Shown: positions 8,584-16,987, counted from the stretch's first letter. The stretch is DNA of 64,000 nucleotides from Bin103 sp002238925 (GCA_965208065.1 OZ242313.1:1240001-1304000); one strand, 5' to 3'. Notes: generated by a model not told the origin, from the letters alone. Program-made: numbers and translations.

Positions 8584-8928
8584 ATGAGCGACAAAGATCA
8601 GCTGTCCGAAGCCGAGAAGTTGACCCGAACTTTGCTTGAATCGCACTTCAAGGGAAGAGCGACGTTTCCGACCATTTCAGCGCGGCGAAGAACAAGCAAG
8701 GACGACGAATCTCCATTCGTACAAATAGAGGTCGTCTTTGATGGCAATACGGAAATCATAGATGATCCGTTATGGTACAATCATGATTGGCATGCACAGG
8801 TTGATGATTTGTTCAAGGACGAGTGTTTGGTATTATATAGATTGGACAAAGTCAAGTATACATCGAAAGACAAGCAGTACTTGGACCGGCGCATCAGGGA
8901 ACTATCTGACCTGATAGCGCAGGAATGA
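8584..8928 (+). CDS. Unknown protein paired with a HEPN gene
   Basis: A 114-residue protein starting at ATG 8584; a TATACT box at 8550 and GTAGGAAGC upstream support this start over the longer open frame. It is acidic with short beta-rich segments (FVQIEVVFDG, ECLVLYRLDKVKY). I recognise no domain, and no nucleotidyltransferase GSxxxG motif is present, so it is not an obvious MNT antitoxin. It overlaps the next gene by four bases (ATGA at 8925), so the two are almost certainly co-translated. Base composition is much lower in GC than on either side, indicating acquisition. It may be the antitoxin or substrate-binding partner of the HEPN protein; that is inference. Confidence 0.6.
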   Translation: MSDKDQLSEAEKLTRTLLESHFKGRATFPTISARRRTSKDDESPFVQIEVVFDGNTEIIDDPLWYNHDWHAQVDDLFKDECLVLYRLDKVKYTSKDKQYLDRRIRELSDLIAQE

Positions 8929-9386
8929 ACCCCATACACCTGCTTGCCGCAGCATTGGTTCTGACGGAACATGATACTGGAGGTAGGCCGCGACAAGCTA
9001 ACCTTCGAAGAGCCGTAAGTACGGCATATTATGCTTTGTTTCACTGTCTTTCAGCTTCCAATGCGAACATGCTGATCGGAGCCTCGCGGCGAACCTCAGG
9101 CGCATGGATATCGGCTTACAGGGAGCTTGATCACAACGTGGCCTACAAGCGCTGCAACCGCTCTTCGGTTGCGATGTTTCCCACAGAAATAAGACGCTTT
9201 GCATCCACCTTGCGAAAGCTGAAGGAATTGCGAGAGGATGCAGACTATAATCCTGCTGCTTCGTTTAGCCGGTTCGACGTCTACCAGCAGATACTTGATG
9301 TGTATAGGACGATACGCGATTATGAACAAAGTCCTGCAGCAAATCGCAAGGATTTCGCCGCGCATGTCCTGTTCAAGAAGCGATAA
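8925..9386 (+). CDS. HEPN-domain protein, putative toxin-like RNase
   Basis: A 153-residue, mostly helical protein. RRAVSTAYYALFHCLSA at residues 28-44 is the recognisable HEPN helix found in many such proteins. Near the C-terminus N-R-K-D-F-A-A-H gives an R-x5-H spacing compatible with the HEPN RNase motif (R-x4-6-H). HEPN proteins act as metal-independent RNases or accessory subunits in toxin-antitoxin and abortive-infection systems. The ATGA overlap with the preceding unknown gene makes a two-gene cassette, low in GC and bounded by imperfect direct repeats. Function as a toxin is plausible but not shown. Confidence 0.65.
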   Translation: MNPIHLLAAALVLTEHDTGGRPRQANLRRAVSTAYYALFHCLSASNANMLIGASRRTSGAWISAYRELDHNVAYKRCNRSSVAMFPTEIRRFASTLRKLKELREDADYNPAASFSRFDVYQQILDVYRTIRDYEQSPAANRKDFAAHVLFKKR

Positions 9387-9431
9387 GTTGCTGCCTCGGT
9401 CCAACCATGAAGCGCTTCCCCTGGCGAGCGG

Positions 9432-9504
9432 AGCCGCTCAATCCTCACGCCAGGGGAGGCGCAAGCACCGGAGCCAAGCCCAGGTAGCGTGGGGTCTCCA
9501 CGCC
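9432..9504 (+). repeat. Right imperfect direct repeat flanking the HEPN cassette
   Basis: It carries AGCCGCTCAATCC and GCCAAGCCCAGGT followed by CACGCC, in the same order as 8372-8473 but with a shorter interior. It lies just after the HEPN gene and before the serpin fragment. Confidence 0.4.
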
Positions 9505-9581
9505 CGCCCCGTCCGCTACGCTGACGGCCGCAATCGCATGCGGGGGCCAACATGGGGCGCCGGTCTCGCTTGCTGGCGCTG

Positions 9582-9986
9582 TCAGCCCGGCGGAGGGCTC
9601 GCGAGCTTGCCGACGAAGAGGATGGTGCCCGAGAGCCGCTCCCGGATGAGAAAAAGGAACGGGCGGTCGGCGCGGAATACGGAAGCGGAAGTCTCGCGCA
9701 CCGCGACCACGGTTGCGGCGGCCGCCTCGGTGCCTTCCTCGTTGACGTCAATCCAGGACTTCTGCTTCACCTCGGAGATCAGCAGGCCGTCGACCGGCGA
9801 GAGTCTTGTGAAATCCGCCCGGTGGTCGAATGCGTCGACCATGCCCAAGGCTGCCAGATCGTCATTCAGCGTCCGTTCGTAGGCCATCCGAAAGCGCGGC
9901 AGGAAGAGCTGCATTTCGGTTGCGCGGAAGCTGTCGGCAATCTCCTGCCACTCCACTGAGCCGAGAGATGTGGCGAGGTCGTCCAC
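9582..9986 (-). pseudogene. Serpin, C-terminal fragment
   Basis: The minus strand encodes about 134 residues matching the last third of a serpin: SEVKQKSWIDVNEEGTEAAA is the strand and hinge before the reactive loop, and FRADRPFLFLIRERLSGTIL with VGKLASP is the serpin signature. By hinge counting, the scissile bond would fall near Thr-Ser in VRETSAS; this is tentative. Serpins are about 370-400 residues, so roughly 250 N-terminal residues are missing. The frame stays open to about 10040 but without serpin-like sequence. It is probably a relic, though a start at GTG 9986 is possible. Confidence 0.75.
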
Positions 9987-10045
9987 GCTTACGCCGTGCT
10001 TCGGGTGGTCGTTGCTCTCATCGCGGCGGTACGCGCGGTACCGGT

Positions 10046-10945
10046 CTAAGCCTCTGCGGAGGCAAGGATGCGGCGCAGGCCGGCGAGGGTGTCGCGGGTG
10101 GACTCGGGGCCGCTGTCGCCGGGTTTACGCCAGTGGGTTTCGACGCTGAGGGCGTCGCGGTAGCCGTCGCGGTGCAGGGCGGCTACCTGGCCGGCGTAGT
10201 CCACGGCGCCGGTGCCGATGCAGGCCCAGCGGGTGAGGCCGGTGGCGGCGTCCACCACTGCTGCGTCCTTCACGTGTACGTGCACGATGTAGGGCAGCAC
10301 GGCGCGGTAGCCGTCGGGGTAGGGCACGCCGCCGGAGACGTAGTCGTTGCCGGGGTCCCAGATGGCGCGCAGCCGCGGGTGGTCGACCGCTGCCAGGATG
10401 CGCGCCGCGTTGTGCCCGGTATTGCCCCAGCAGGAGCGCACGTTCTCCAGCCCCAGCGTCACGTCGTACTCGTCGGCGATCGCCGTTGCGGCGCGCAGCC
10501 CGGCCACGATCTTCGCCAGCAGGCCGTCCGGGATTGGACCGCCCCGCGGTTCGCGCGGCGACGGGTTGCCCATGCCGACCATGGAGCTGCGCCGGAACGA
10601 GAACAGGCGCACCAGTCCCGCCCCCAGCGCGCACGCCGCCCGGCAGGCCCGCCGGATCTGCTCCAGGTGCTCGGCCACCTCCGCGTGCCGCACAACCTCC
10701 GCTGCCGGCACGTCGTCGATCACCACCGTCTTGAACGACGGCGGGTCCACCGCAATCACCTGCATGCCCTCGCCGGCGGCCATGCGCCCCAGCTCGGCCA
10801 CGCCGTCATCGGACAACTCGTGGATCCCCAATCCTCCGACCCGGTTGAACTCCAAGTGGGAGAAGCCCATCTCACGCGCGGCGGCGATAGCGGCCGCGGG
10901 ATCCTGTGCAATCTCGTCGGTAACGACGCTCAGTGTGAAGCTCAA
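10046..10945 (-). CDS. Sugar phosphate isomerase/epimerase (xylose isomerase-like TIM barrel)
   Basis: A 299-residue protein whose TTG start (10945) overlaps the stop of the upstream PhyH gene, giving tight coupling. Features of the AP_endonuc_2 TIM barrel are visible: VVTDEIAQDP at the start, GLENVRSCWGNTGHN with a metal-site Glu, AIWDPGNDYVSGG, VHVHVKDAAV, and a C-terminal SVETHW. The family isomerises or epimerises ketoses, inosose or 3-keto sugars. The PhyH partner suggests catabolism of a modified sugar or polyol. The substrate is unknown. Confidence 0.8.
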   Translation of the reverse strand: MSFTLSVVTDEIAQDPAAAIAAAREMGFSHLEFNRVGGLGIHELSDDGVAELGRMAAGEGMQVIAVDPPSFKTVVIDDVPAAEVVRHAEVAEHLEQIRRACRAACALGAGLVRLFSFRRSSMVGMGNPSPREPRGGPIPDGLLAKIVAGLRAATAIADEYDVTLGLENVRSCWGNTGHNAARILAAVDHPRLRAIWDPGNDYVSGGVPYPDGYRAVLPYIVHVHVKDAAVVDAATGLTRWACIGTGAVDYAGQVAALHRDGYRDALSVETHWRKPGDSGPESTRDTLAGLRRILASAEA

Positions 10946-11751
10946 TCGTAATTCCCCGGGGGATGATCCCCCATTAGCCGGCGTTGGCGGTTGCTGGCGA
11001 TGGCGAGGGTGTCCGGGTCGAACCGGAACCGGTGCAGGTAGGGCGGAAACCGCTGCGCGATCCATCGTTGCGCGTAGTGCACCTGCAGCAGGTGGCGTAC
11101 CCGGTCGCTGTGGTTGGCGGTGCCGCGGTGCCACACCTCGCTGCGAAACATCACCACGTCGCCCGCGTTGCACAGGATGCTTTGTTCCTCGCGCCCCTGC
11201 CAGGCGGTGTCTCCGTTGGGCGCGCGCCCCGCGCGGTGGCTGCCGGGCACGAACCGGGTCGGCCCCAATTCCTCGGTTATGTCGTCCAGGTAGAAGTGGG
11301 CGGTGGAGATGTACACCGGGATGCGCACCCGCGTGTCGGCCATCACGTCCTCGGGCAGTTCCAGCGGCTGCCAGTCGGCGTGCAGGGTCTGGTCGGGCCG
11401 CCCCGGCCCGGTCTGCCAGGAGGTCATGCCAATCACGTGGCAGTTGGCTCCGTGCAGCGCCTCGGCAATCTCGATCACGCCCGGATAGTCCAGGAACTGC
11501 ACGAAGTAGGGATCGCGGTTGAAGGCGTTGTTGATGTGCCGGTTCACGAAGCCGTCGCGCTCCGGTTCCAGGCCGCGGTCGAAGCTGTCCGGATTCGGCT
11601 GCAGCCGGTCCATGTGCGCCCGCAGCTCCGCGGTCTGTTCCGGGTCCAGCACCGCGGGCAGATATACGTACCCGTCCCGTTCGACGGCGCTCACCTCGCT
11701 GGCCAGGTCCGGCCGTGCTATTAGTGGCAACGCTTGTGGCATCCCATTCAT
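10942..11751 (-). CDS. Phytanoyl-CoA dioxygenase (PhyH) family oxygenase
   Basis: A 269-residue protein starting at ATG 11751 (an ATG at 11742 is also possible). The Fe(II) facial triad is visible as H-A-D in TLHADWQPL and the distal His in EVWHRGTAN. GPTRFVPGSHRAG is typical of PhyH proteins. Such enzymes use 2-oxoglutarate and O2 to hydroxylate organic substrates. It is the first gene of a minus-strand pair with the sugar phosphate isomerase and diverges from hemB, leaving about 98 bp for both promoters. The substrate is not predictable from sequence. Confidence 0.85.
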   Translation of the reverse strand: MNGMPQALPLIARPDLASEVSAVERDGYVYLPAVLDPEQTAELRAHMDRLQPNPDSFDRGLEPERDGFVNRHINNAFNRDPYFVQFLDYPGVIEIAEALHGANCHVIGMTSWQTGPGRPDQTLHADWQPLELPEDVMADTRVRIPVYISTAHFYLDDITEELGPTRFVPGSHRAGRAPNGDTAWQGREEQSILCNAGDVVMFRSEVWHRGTANHSDRVRHLLQVHYAQRWIAQRFPPYLHRFRFDPDTLAIASNRQRRLMGDHPPGNYD

Positions 11752-11811
11752 CCGCCGTTGGCCCATTCAAGAACAAACAAGCCGCGCGCGTCCAGCGGTT
11801 CGGCGGGTCGG

Positions 11812-11841
11812 TTGCGGGGCTGCGGCGCTGGTGGCTACAAT
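11812..11841 (+). promoter_or_regulatory. hemB promoter (TTGCGG, 18 bp, TACAAT)
   Basis: TTGCGG at 11812-11817 and TACAAT at 11836-11841 are separated by 18 bases. The -10 box ends eight bases before the ATG at 11850, implying a leaderless or nearly leaderless mRNA. No ribosome site precedes the ATG. Confidence 0.5.
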
Positions 11842-11849
11842 GGCCCGTG

Positions 11850-12878
11850 ATGGCGGGAAACGGTTCCGAGAACGGGGCGCCGGCGGCGCACGGGGGGCAG
11901 CTCGATCTGCCGATTCGGCCGCGCCGCAACCGGCGTACGGCGGCGTTGCGGGCGATGGTGCGGGAGACGCACGTTACGCCCGCGGACCTGATCCTGCCGT
12001 TGTTCGTCGTGGACGGGCGGGACGTGCGCGAGGAGGTGAAGTCGATGCCCGGCACCAGCCGCCTGAGCCGCGACCGCATCGTCGCGCAGGCGCGCACCGC
12101 GCACGCGCTCGGCATCCCGGCCGTGGCGCTGTTTCCGGTCATCGACGAGGGGCTCAAGGATGCGCACGCCACCGAGGGCGCCAACCCCGACGGCCTGTTG
12201 CAGTTGACCGTCGCCGACCTCAAGCAGGCAGTGCCGGATATGCTGGTGATCACCGACGTGGCCATGGACCCCTATTCCAGCGACGGCCACGACGGCCTGG
12301 TGGTGGACGGCGAGATCGTCAACGATCCCAGCGTCGACATCCTGTGCGGCATGGCGGTAACCCAGGCGGAGGCGGGCGCCGACCTGGTGGCGCCCTCGGA
12401 CATGATGGATGGCCGGGTAGGCTTCATCCGCGACGCCCTCGACGACGCCGGGTTCACGGACACCGGAATTCTGGCCTACAGCGCCAAGTACGCGTCGGCG
12501 TTCTACGGGCCGTTCCGCGACGCTCTCGACTCGGCGCCCAAGCACGGCGACAAGAAGAGCTACCAGATGGACCCGGCCAATCGCCGCGAGGCGCTGCGCG
12601 AGGTGCTGCTCGACCTCGACGAGGGCGCGGACATGGTGATGGTGAAGCCGGCGCTGCCCTACCTGGACGTAATCGCGGCGGTCAAGCAGGAGTCCACCGT
12701 GCCGGTGGCGGCGTACCAGGTGAGCGGCGAGTACGCCATGATCAAGGCGGCCGCCGCCAATGGCTGGCTCGATGAACCGCAGGTGGTGATGGAAGCGGTC
12801 ACCGCGATCAAGCGCGCCGGCGCGGACCTGATCCTGACCTATTTCGCCATCGACGTGGCGCGCCGCGTCGGCGCCTGA
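11850..12878 (+). CDS. hemB: Porphobilinogen synthase (delta-aminolevulinate dehydratase)
   Basis: A 342-residue protein from ATG 11850. Active-site lysines are Lys213 (YSAKYASAFYGPF) and the Schiff-base Lys266 (MVMVKPALPYLD). The metal loop reads ITDVAMDPYSSDGHDG with Asp where zinc enzymes carry Cys, so this is the Mg-dependent, zinc-free type. It condenses two 5-aminolevulinate molecules to porphobilinogen in tetrapyrrole synthesis. The N-terminus carries an extra Gly/Ala-rich stretch of about 20 residues. No other hem gene is adjacent. An IS630 element follows 22 bp after the stop. Confidence 0.95.
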   Translation: MAGNGSENGAPAAHGGQLDLPIRPRRNRRTAALRAMVRETHVTPADLILPLFVVDGRDVREEVKSMPGTSRLSRDRIVAQARTAHALGIPAVALFPVIDEGLKDAHATEGANPDGLLQLTVADLKQAVPDMLVITDVAMDPYSSDGHDGLVVDGEIVNDPSVDILCGMAVTQAEAGADLVAPSDMMDGRVGFIRDALDDAGFTDTGILAYSAKYASAFYGPFRDALDSAPKHGDKKSYQMDPANRREALREVLLDLDEGADMVMVKPALPYLDVIAAVKQESTVPVAAYQVSGEYAMIKAAAANGWLDEPQVVMEAVTAIKRAGADLILTYFAIDVARRVGA

Positions 12879-12900
12879 TCTCCTCTCGACCCAGGGTCTA

Positions 12901-12920
12901 GTGTAGCGTATCGTAAGTCA
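12901..12920 (+). repeat. Left terminal inverted repeat of the IS630 element
   Basis: It begins GTGTAGCGTATCGTAAGTC directly after the TA target. It is an imperfect inverted match to 14041-14060, strongest at the outer GTGT and the inner GTATC-TAA block. Confidence 0.85.
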
Positions 12921-12974
12921 TTGACCAGTAGATCGGGAATGTGCTACGGTTCGCCCGTACCAGGGAGGATCGAA

Positions 12975-14048
12975 GTGGCGAACCATCACACCCGGCAGAT
13001 TCCAGAACCGTCTGATGAGCAACTGCAGGAATTGCAGCGCTGGGTAAGACGAACGACGACATCGCAGGCGCTGGCCTTGCGAGCGCGGATCATCCTGGAG
13101 ACCACGGCCGGGAAGAGTGACATGGAAGTAGCTGACGAACTTGGCACCACGCGCGCGACGGTCGGCAAGTGGCGGCGACGGTTTCTGGGCGACGGCTGTG
13201 ACGGGTTGCTGGACGAGCCGCGGCCTGGAGCACCCCGCACGGTCGGAGACGAGGATGTGGAGCGTGTGGTAGTCAAGACTCTGGAGTCGCTGCCGCGGGA
13301 TGCCACGCACTGGAGCACGCGCTCGATGGCCAAGGAATGCGGGTTGAGCGCGGCGACAGTGAGTCGAATCTGGCGGGCATTCTGCTTGAAGCCGCATCGC
13401 TACGAGACCTTCAAGCTGTCGCGCGACCCGCTGTTCATCGAGAAGGTGCGCGATATCGTCGGCCTGTACCTGCATCCGCCGGAGCGGGCGGTGGTGTTGT
13501 GCGTGGACGAGAAGTCTCAGATTCAAGCCCTGGACCGCATGCAACCGGTGCTCCCGATGCGTCCTGGGCTACCGGAACGACGTACGCACGACTACCGGCG
13601 CCACGGGACCACGTCGCTGTTCGCGGCTCTGAACGTGGCCACTGGTGAAGTAGTCGGCAAGTGCTACCGGCGCCACCGCGCCGTTGAGTTCCGGAAGTTC
13701 CTGAATATCATCGCCAAAGTGGTCCCGGAGGGGCTCGATGTTCATCTGGTGCTGGACAACTACGGTACCCACAAGACGGCGATGGTTCATGACTGGCTGG
13801 CCCGCCGACCGCACTTTCACGTGCACTTCACCCCCACCAGTGCTTCCTGGCTCAACCAAGTGGAGCGCTGGTTCGCGTCCCTCACCGAGAAGCAGATCCG
13901 ACGCGGCAGCCATCGCAGCACCGGCGCGTTGGAAAAGGCGATCAAGGACTACTTGGCCGTTTACAACGAGGAGCCTCAGCCATTCATCTGGACCAAAAGC
14001 GCCGATCAAATCCTTGAATCAGTCAAGAGGTACTGTGAAAGGATTTAG
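12975..14048 (+). CDS. IS630 family transposase
   Basis: A 357-residue protein from GTG 12975, chosen because GGGAGG at 12963-12968 is properly spaced; the longer frame from 12921 lacks a ribosome site. An N-terminal helix-turn-helix pair (MEVADELGTTRATVGKWRRR) is followed by the IS630 DDE domain: VLCVDEKSQIQALDR carries the first Asp, HLVLDNYGTHK the second, and SWLNQVERWFASLT the Glu. Length and motifs are complete, so the gene could be active. Transposition should target TA dinucleotides, as the flanks show. Confidence 0.95.
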   Translation: MANHHTRQIPEPSDEQLQELQRWVRRTTTSQALALRARIILETTAGKSDMEVADELGTTRATVGKWRRRFLGDGCDGLLDEPRPGAPRTVGDEDVERVVVKTLESLPRDATHWSTRSMAKECGLSAATVSRIWRAFCLKPHRYETFKLSRDPLFIEKVRDIVGLYLHPPERAVVLCVDEKSQIQALDRMQPVLPMRPGLPERRTHDYRRHGTTSLFAALNVATGEVVGKCYRRHRAVEFRKFLNIIAKVVPEGLDVHLVLDNYGTHKTAMVHDWLARRPHFHVHFTPTSASWLNQVERWFASLTEKQIRRGSHRSTGALEKAIKDYLAVYNEEPQPFIWTKSADQILESVKRYCERI

Positions 14049-14060
14049 GATACAGGACAC
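14041..14060 (-). repeat. Right terminal inverted repeat of the IS630 element
   Basis: Read on the minus strand it begins GTGTCCTGTATCCTAAATC. It is followed by the second TA copy at 14061-14062, and the element's last base forms the third letter of the neighbouring gene's TAG stop. Confidence 0.85.
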
Positions 14061-14509
14061 TAGTCCGGCTTGATCACCCCGATGGTAAGCAGCACGTTGC
14101 CGAAGATGCGCTGCTCGGCGGTGGCGACCGCCAGCGCCACGTCCCGCCCGCGTCCCGCATCGTAGAATGCGAACCGTTCCATCTGTTCCATCGGCTCGGT
14201 AAACCCGCCCGCCGCCAGGATGTCCCGGAACTCGCCCCAGATCGGCGGATCCTCTGCCATCGCGTAGGGTCCCTCGGTGGCATAGGCCATCACGGCCGCC
14301 GCCTCGATCGGTACGGCCGCCGCCAGCGCCGCCAGCACGTCCGTGGCGGACACGATGCCGGGCGACAGGTTGAGGCTTACCAGCTCCGCGTTGGCGCCGA
14401 GCGTGGTGCGAAACGGATAGTTGCCGTCGGCAATGAGGATCTGCGACCCGTGCCCGGCGCGCCCGAGCACGCGCAGGATGTCGGGATGAATAAGCGGAAA
14501 GTTCAGCAT
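14060..14509 (-). CDS. RbsD/FucU family sugar mutarotase
   Basis: A 149-residue protein. ATG 14509 (MLNFPLIHPDILRVLGRAG) matches the usual family start, while the frame is open a little further upstream. GHGSQILIADGNYPF holds the conserved His/Asp site region. The family interconverts anomers of ribose or fucose; the sequence looks closer to FucU than RbsD, but I cannot assign the sugar. Its TAG stop is formed by GAC-TA plus the first base of the inserted IS630. The original flank also gives TAG, so the protein is unchanged. A HAD gene lies 57 bp upstream on the same strand and may be in the same operon. Confidence 0.85.
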   Translation of the reverse strand: MLNFPLIHPDILRVLGRAGHGSQILIADGNYPFRTTLGANAELVSLNLSPGIVSATDVLAALAAAVPIEAAAVMAYATEGPYAMAEDPPIWGEFRDILAAGGFTEPMEQMERFAFYDAGRGRDVALAVATAEQRIFGNVLLTIGVIKPD

Positions 14510-14566
14510 CTCGCCCGCCAGTGTGCGCAATTCCCCGCCACCAAACAAGAGCCGCCCGGCTGCTGC

Positions 14567-15436
14567 CTACCCGCTCGGGCCTGCTGCGGCGATGCGTTTC
14601 AGGGCGGCGGCGACGCCCGCTTCGGTGTTGCTCGCGGTGACGAAGTCGGCGGCGGCGCGCACCTCGGGCGTGGCGTTGGCCATCGCGACCGCGGTGCCGG
14701 CGTAGCGCAGCATGTCGAGGTCGTTGGCGTTGTCGCCGATGGCCAGCACGTCGCGCGGCGCCAGCCCGAGCCGCTCGCTCAGCCGCCGTACCGCGTGGCC
14801 CTTGGTGCCGGCGGGCGCCACCGCCTCCAGCGCGTCCGCGGACGGGAACGGCGCCCACCAACTTGCGATGCGCCCGTCAAGGTGCGCCAGCGCCGCCGCA
14901 CCGGACACCACCTCGGCGCGCGTGCCGAAGCTCACCATGCCGAGGACGCCGCGGTGTGCCGCTGCCGCCACGTCGGCCGCCAACTCCAGAATTCCCGTCT
15001 TGGTGCGCAGGTAGAACTGCGCGCACCGCGAGCGGTGGGCGGCTTTCTCCAGCACCAGCCTCACTTCGGCGCCGCCGCCGCCCTCCACGCCCACGTACAG
15101 CATCGGATGCAGCCCGGCGGCCCGCACGCGCGGCACCACTGCGGCAACCGCCTCCCGATTCAGCGTGCTGCGCCACAACTCGGCGCCGGAGGGGTCCAGC
15201 ACCAGGGCGCCGTTGTGCAGGGCCAGATAGGCCGGCACCGCCAGTTCCTCAAGCACGTCCCGCAAGCGCATGACGCTGTGGTGGCCGCGTCCGGTGGCGA
15301 TCAGCAACTGCGTACCGCTGTCCGCGGCACGGCGCAGGGCGGCGGCGTCTTCGGCGCCGATCCGGTTGTCCGGACTCAACAAGGTACCGTCCAGGTCTAC
15401 CGCCAGCAGGCGCGGCGGCGAGTTGGCAGACATCAT
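14567..15436 (-). CDS. Cof-type HAD-superfamily phosphatase
   Basis: A 289-residue protein; two adjacent ATGs (15436, 15433) may both serve as start. HAD motif I is LLAVDLDGTLL, motif II is LLIATGRGHHS, the Lys of motif III is in GTKGHAVRRL, and motif IV is IGDNANDLDML. The large cap between motifs II and III is the Cof/C2B type. Such enzymes dephosphorylate sugar phosphates or other small phosphorylated metabolites in the cytoplasm. It lies upstream of the RbsD/FucU gene and diverges from uxaC, so a role in sugar metabolism is plausible. Confidence 0.9.
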   Translation of the reverse strand: MMSANSPPRLLAVDLDGTLLSPDNRIGAEDAAALRRAADSGTQLLIATGRGHHSVMRLRDVLEELAVPAYLALHNGALVLDPSGAELWRSTLNREAVAAVVPRVRAAGLHPMLYVGVEGGGGAEVRLVLEKAAHRSRCAQFYLRTKTGILELAADVAAAAHRGVLGMVSFGTRAEVVSGAAALAHLDGRIASWWAPFPSADALEAVAPAGTKGHAVRRLSERLGLAPRDVLAIGDNANDLDMLRYAGTAVAMANATPEVRAAADFVTASNTEAGVAAALKRIAAAGPSG

Positions 15437-15522
15437 CGGTATGCCGCTGCACTGTACCCGCAGCGCCGATCCTGCTCCACCGCATCCGCGGTCTTGCCTT
15501 ACCGAGCGGCGCCGTCCGGCCG

Positions 15523-15528
15523 TAGAAT
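15523..15528 (+). promoter_or_regulatory. -10 box (TAGAAT) of uxaC
   Basis: TAGAAT ends ten bases before the chosen ATG at 15539. An in-frame ATG at 15527 overlaps this box, which favours 15539 as the start. No ribosome site is visible. Confidence 0.4.
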
Positions 15529-15538
15529 GGGCGCCACC

Positions 15539-16984
15539 ATGGCCAGCGACTTCCTGGGCAAGCACTTTCTGCTGAGTAACGACGCCGCCCGGCGCCTGTA
15601 CTTCGACTACGCGCGTGCAATGCCGATCTTCGACTACCACTGCCATCTGCCGCCGGAGCAGATCGCCGACAACCACCGCTTCGCCAACCTCACCGAGGTG
15701 TGGCTCGGCGGCGACCACTACAAGTGGCGGGTAATGCGCGCCCTCGGCGTCGACGAGGCCCTGATCACCGGCCCCGCCGACGACCGCGCCAAGTTCCGCG
15801 CCTGGGCGGAGGTGGTGCCGTTCACCATCCGCAACCCGGTGTACCACTGGACCCACATGGAACTGCGCCGCCCGTTCGGGATCGACGAGTTGCTGTCGCC
15901 GGCCAATGCCGACGCCATCTACGACCGTTGCAACGAGTTGCTCGCCACCGATGCGTTGCGCGTACGCGGCCTGTTAGAGGAGTTCGACGTGCGCGCGGTG
16001 TGCACCACCGACGATCCGGCCGACGACCTCGCTGCACACCGCCGCATCGCCGCCGATCCGGCCTTCAGCGTAATCGTCGCGCCGGCGTTCCGGCCCGACA
16101 AGGCGATGGCGGCCGCGGACCCCGCCGCCTACAACGCCTACCTGGACCAGCTCGGGGCCGCCGCCGGCATTGACATCGCCGGCTACGACGACCTGCTGCA
16201 GGCGCTGGAGCGGCGCCACGCCTGGTTCCACGAGCAGGGCTGCCGGCTGTCCGACCACGGCCTGGAAGAGATCCACGCCGATCCGTTCACGGCCGCGGAT
16301 GCCGCCGCCGCGTTCGCCAAGGTGCGCGCCGGCACGCCGCTTGCAACCAGTGAACTGCGTATGCTGCAGTCGGCACTGCTGTACGAACTGGCGTTGATGG
16401 ACGCCGCGCGCGGCTGGGCGCAGCAGTTCCATCTCGGCGTCCTGCGCGGCCTCAACACCCGGCTCGGCTCGGTGGTCGGTCCCGACTCCGGGTTCGACAC
16501 CATCGGCGACATGGCCCAGGCCCGGTCGCTGGCGCGCTTCCTCGACCACCTGGACCGCGACGGACGGCTGGCCAAGACGATCCTGTACAACCTCAACCCG
16601 AGCGACAACGACCTGATGGCGGCGATGATCGGCACCTTTCAGGACGGCACCGTGCGCGGCAAGATGCAGTTCGGCACCGCGTGGTGGTTCAACGACCAGA
16701 TCGACGGCATGCGCGCGCAGATGGCGGCACTGTCCAACAGCGGTGTAATCAGCGCGTTCGTCGGCATGGTTACCGATTCGCGCAGCTTTCTCTCCTATCC
16801 TCGCCACGACTACTTCCGCCGCCTGTTGTGCGGCCTGTTCGGCGACGATATCGAGCTCGGGGTGCTGCCCGCCGACTACCCGCACCTTGGCCGTATCGTG
16901 CAGGACATCTGCTTCGACAACGCGGCGCGCTACTTCGGCGTGCCGGGAGTGGTCCCGGCCCGCGGCGCCGGCGGCGGGGCCTGA
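15539..16984 (+). CDS. uxaC: Glucuronate (uronate) isomerase
   Basis: A 481-residue protein from ATG 15539. MPIFDYHCHLPPEQIADN is the conserved metal-binding opening of UxaC. WTHMELRRPFGI, the C-terminal TDSRSFLSYPRHDYFRR and the full length agree with the family. It converts D-glucuronate to D-fructuronate or D-galacturonate to D-tagaturonate, the first step of hexuronate catabolism. The eda-type aldolase gene starts three bases after its stop, so the first and last steps of the pathway are coupled here. The dehydrogenase, dehydratase and kinase steps are not in the window. Confidence 0.95.
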   Translation: MASDFLGKHFLLSNDAARRLYFDYARAMPIFDYHCHLPPEQIADNHRFANLTEVWLGGDHYKWRVMRALGVDEALITGPADDRAKFRAWAEVVPFTIRNPVYHWTHMELRRPFGIDELLSPANADAIYDRCNELLATDALRVRGLLEEFDVRAVCTTDDPADDLAAHRRIAADPAFSVIVAPAFRPDKAMAAADPAAYNAYLDQLGAAAGIDIAGYDDLLQALERRHAWFHEQGCRLSDHGLEEIHADPFTAADAAAAFAKVRAGTPLATSELRMLQSALLYELALMDAARGWAQQFHLGVLRGLNTRLGSVVGPDSGFDTIGDMAQARSLARFLDHLDRDGRLAKTILYNLNPSDNDLMAAMIGTFQDGTVRGKMQFGTAWWFNDQIDGMRAQMAALSNSGVISAFVGMVTDSRSFLSYPRHDYFRRLLCGLFGDDIELGVLPADYPHLGRIVQDICFDNAARYFGVPGVVPARGAGGGA

Positions 16985-16987
16985 GCA

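Larger units (their letters stand above)
12901..14060 (+). mobile_element. Complete IS630-family insertion sequence
   Basis: The element is 1160 bp. Its left end GTGTAGCGTATCGTAAGTC (from 12901) and the reverse complement of its right end GTGTCCTGTATCCTAAATC (to 14060) agree at about three quarters of positions. TA flanks both sides (12899-12900 and 14061-14062), matching the TA target duplication of IS630/Tc1/mariner elements. It contains one intact transposase gene. The left flank is hemB and the right flank is the 3' end of the RbsD/FucU gene. Confidence 0.9.

Noticed and set aside
8584..9386. Classical MNT/HEPN toxin-antitoxin pair
   Set aside because: The first protein lacks the GSxxxG and DxD motifs of minimal nucleotidyltransferases, so only the HEPN half is supported.
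10046..12265. 739-codon minus-strand open frame upstream of the sugar phosphate isomerase
   Set aside because: The extension overlaps the PhyH and hemB genes in other frames. The TTG at 10945 fits the family N-terminus and the overlap with the PhyH stop.
14450..16984. 844-codon open frame including uxaC
   Set aside because: The part before 15539 lies opposite the HAD gene and has no family resemblance. High GC keeps antisense frames open; uxaC starts at its own ATG after a -10 box.
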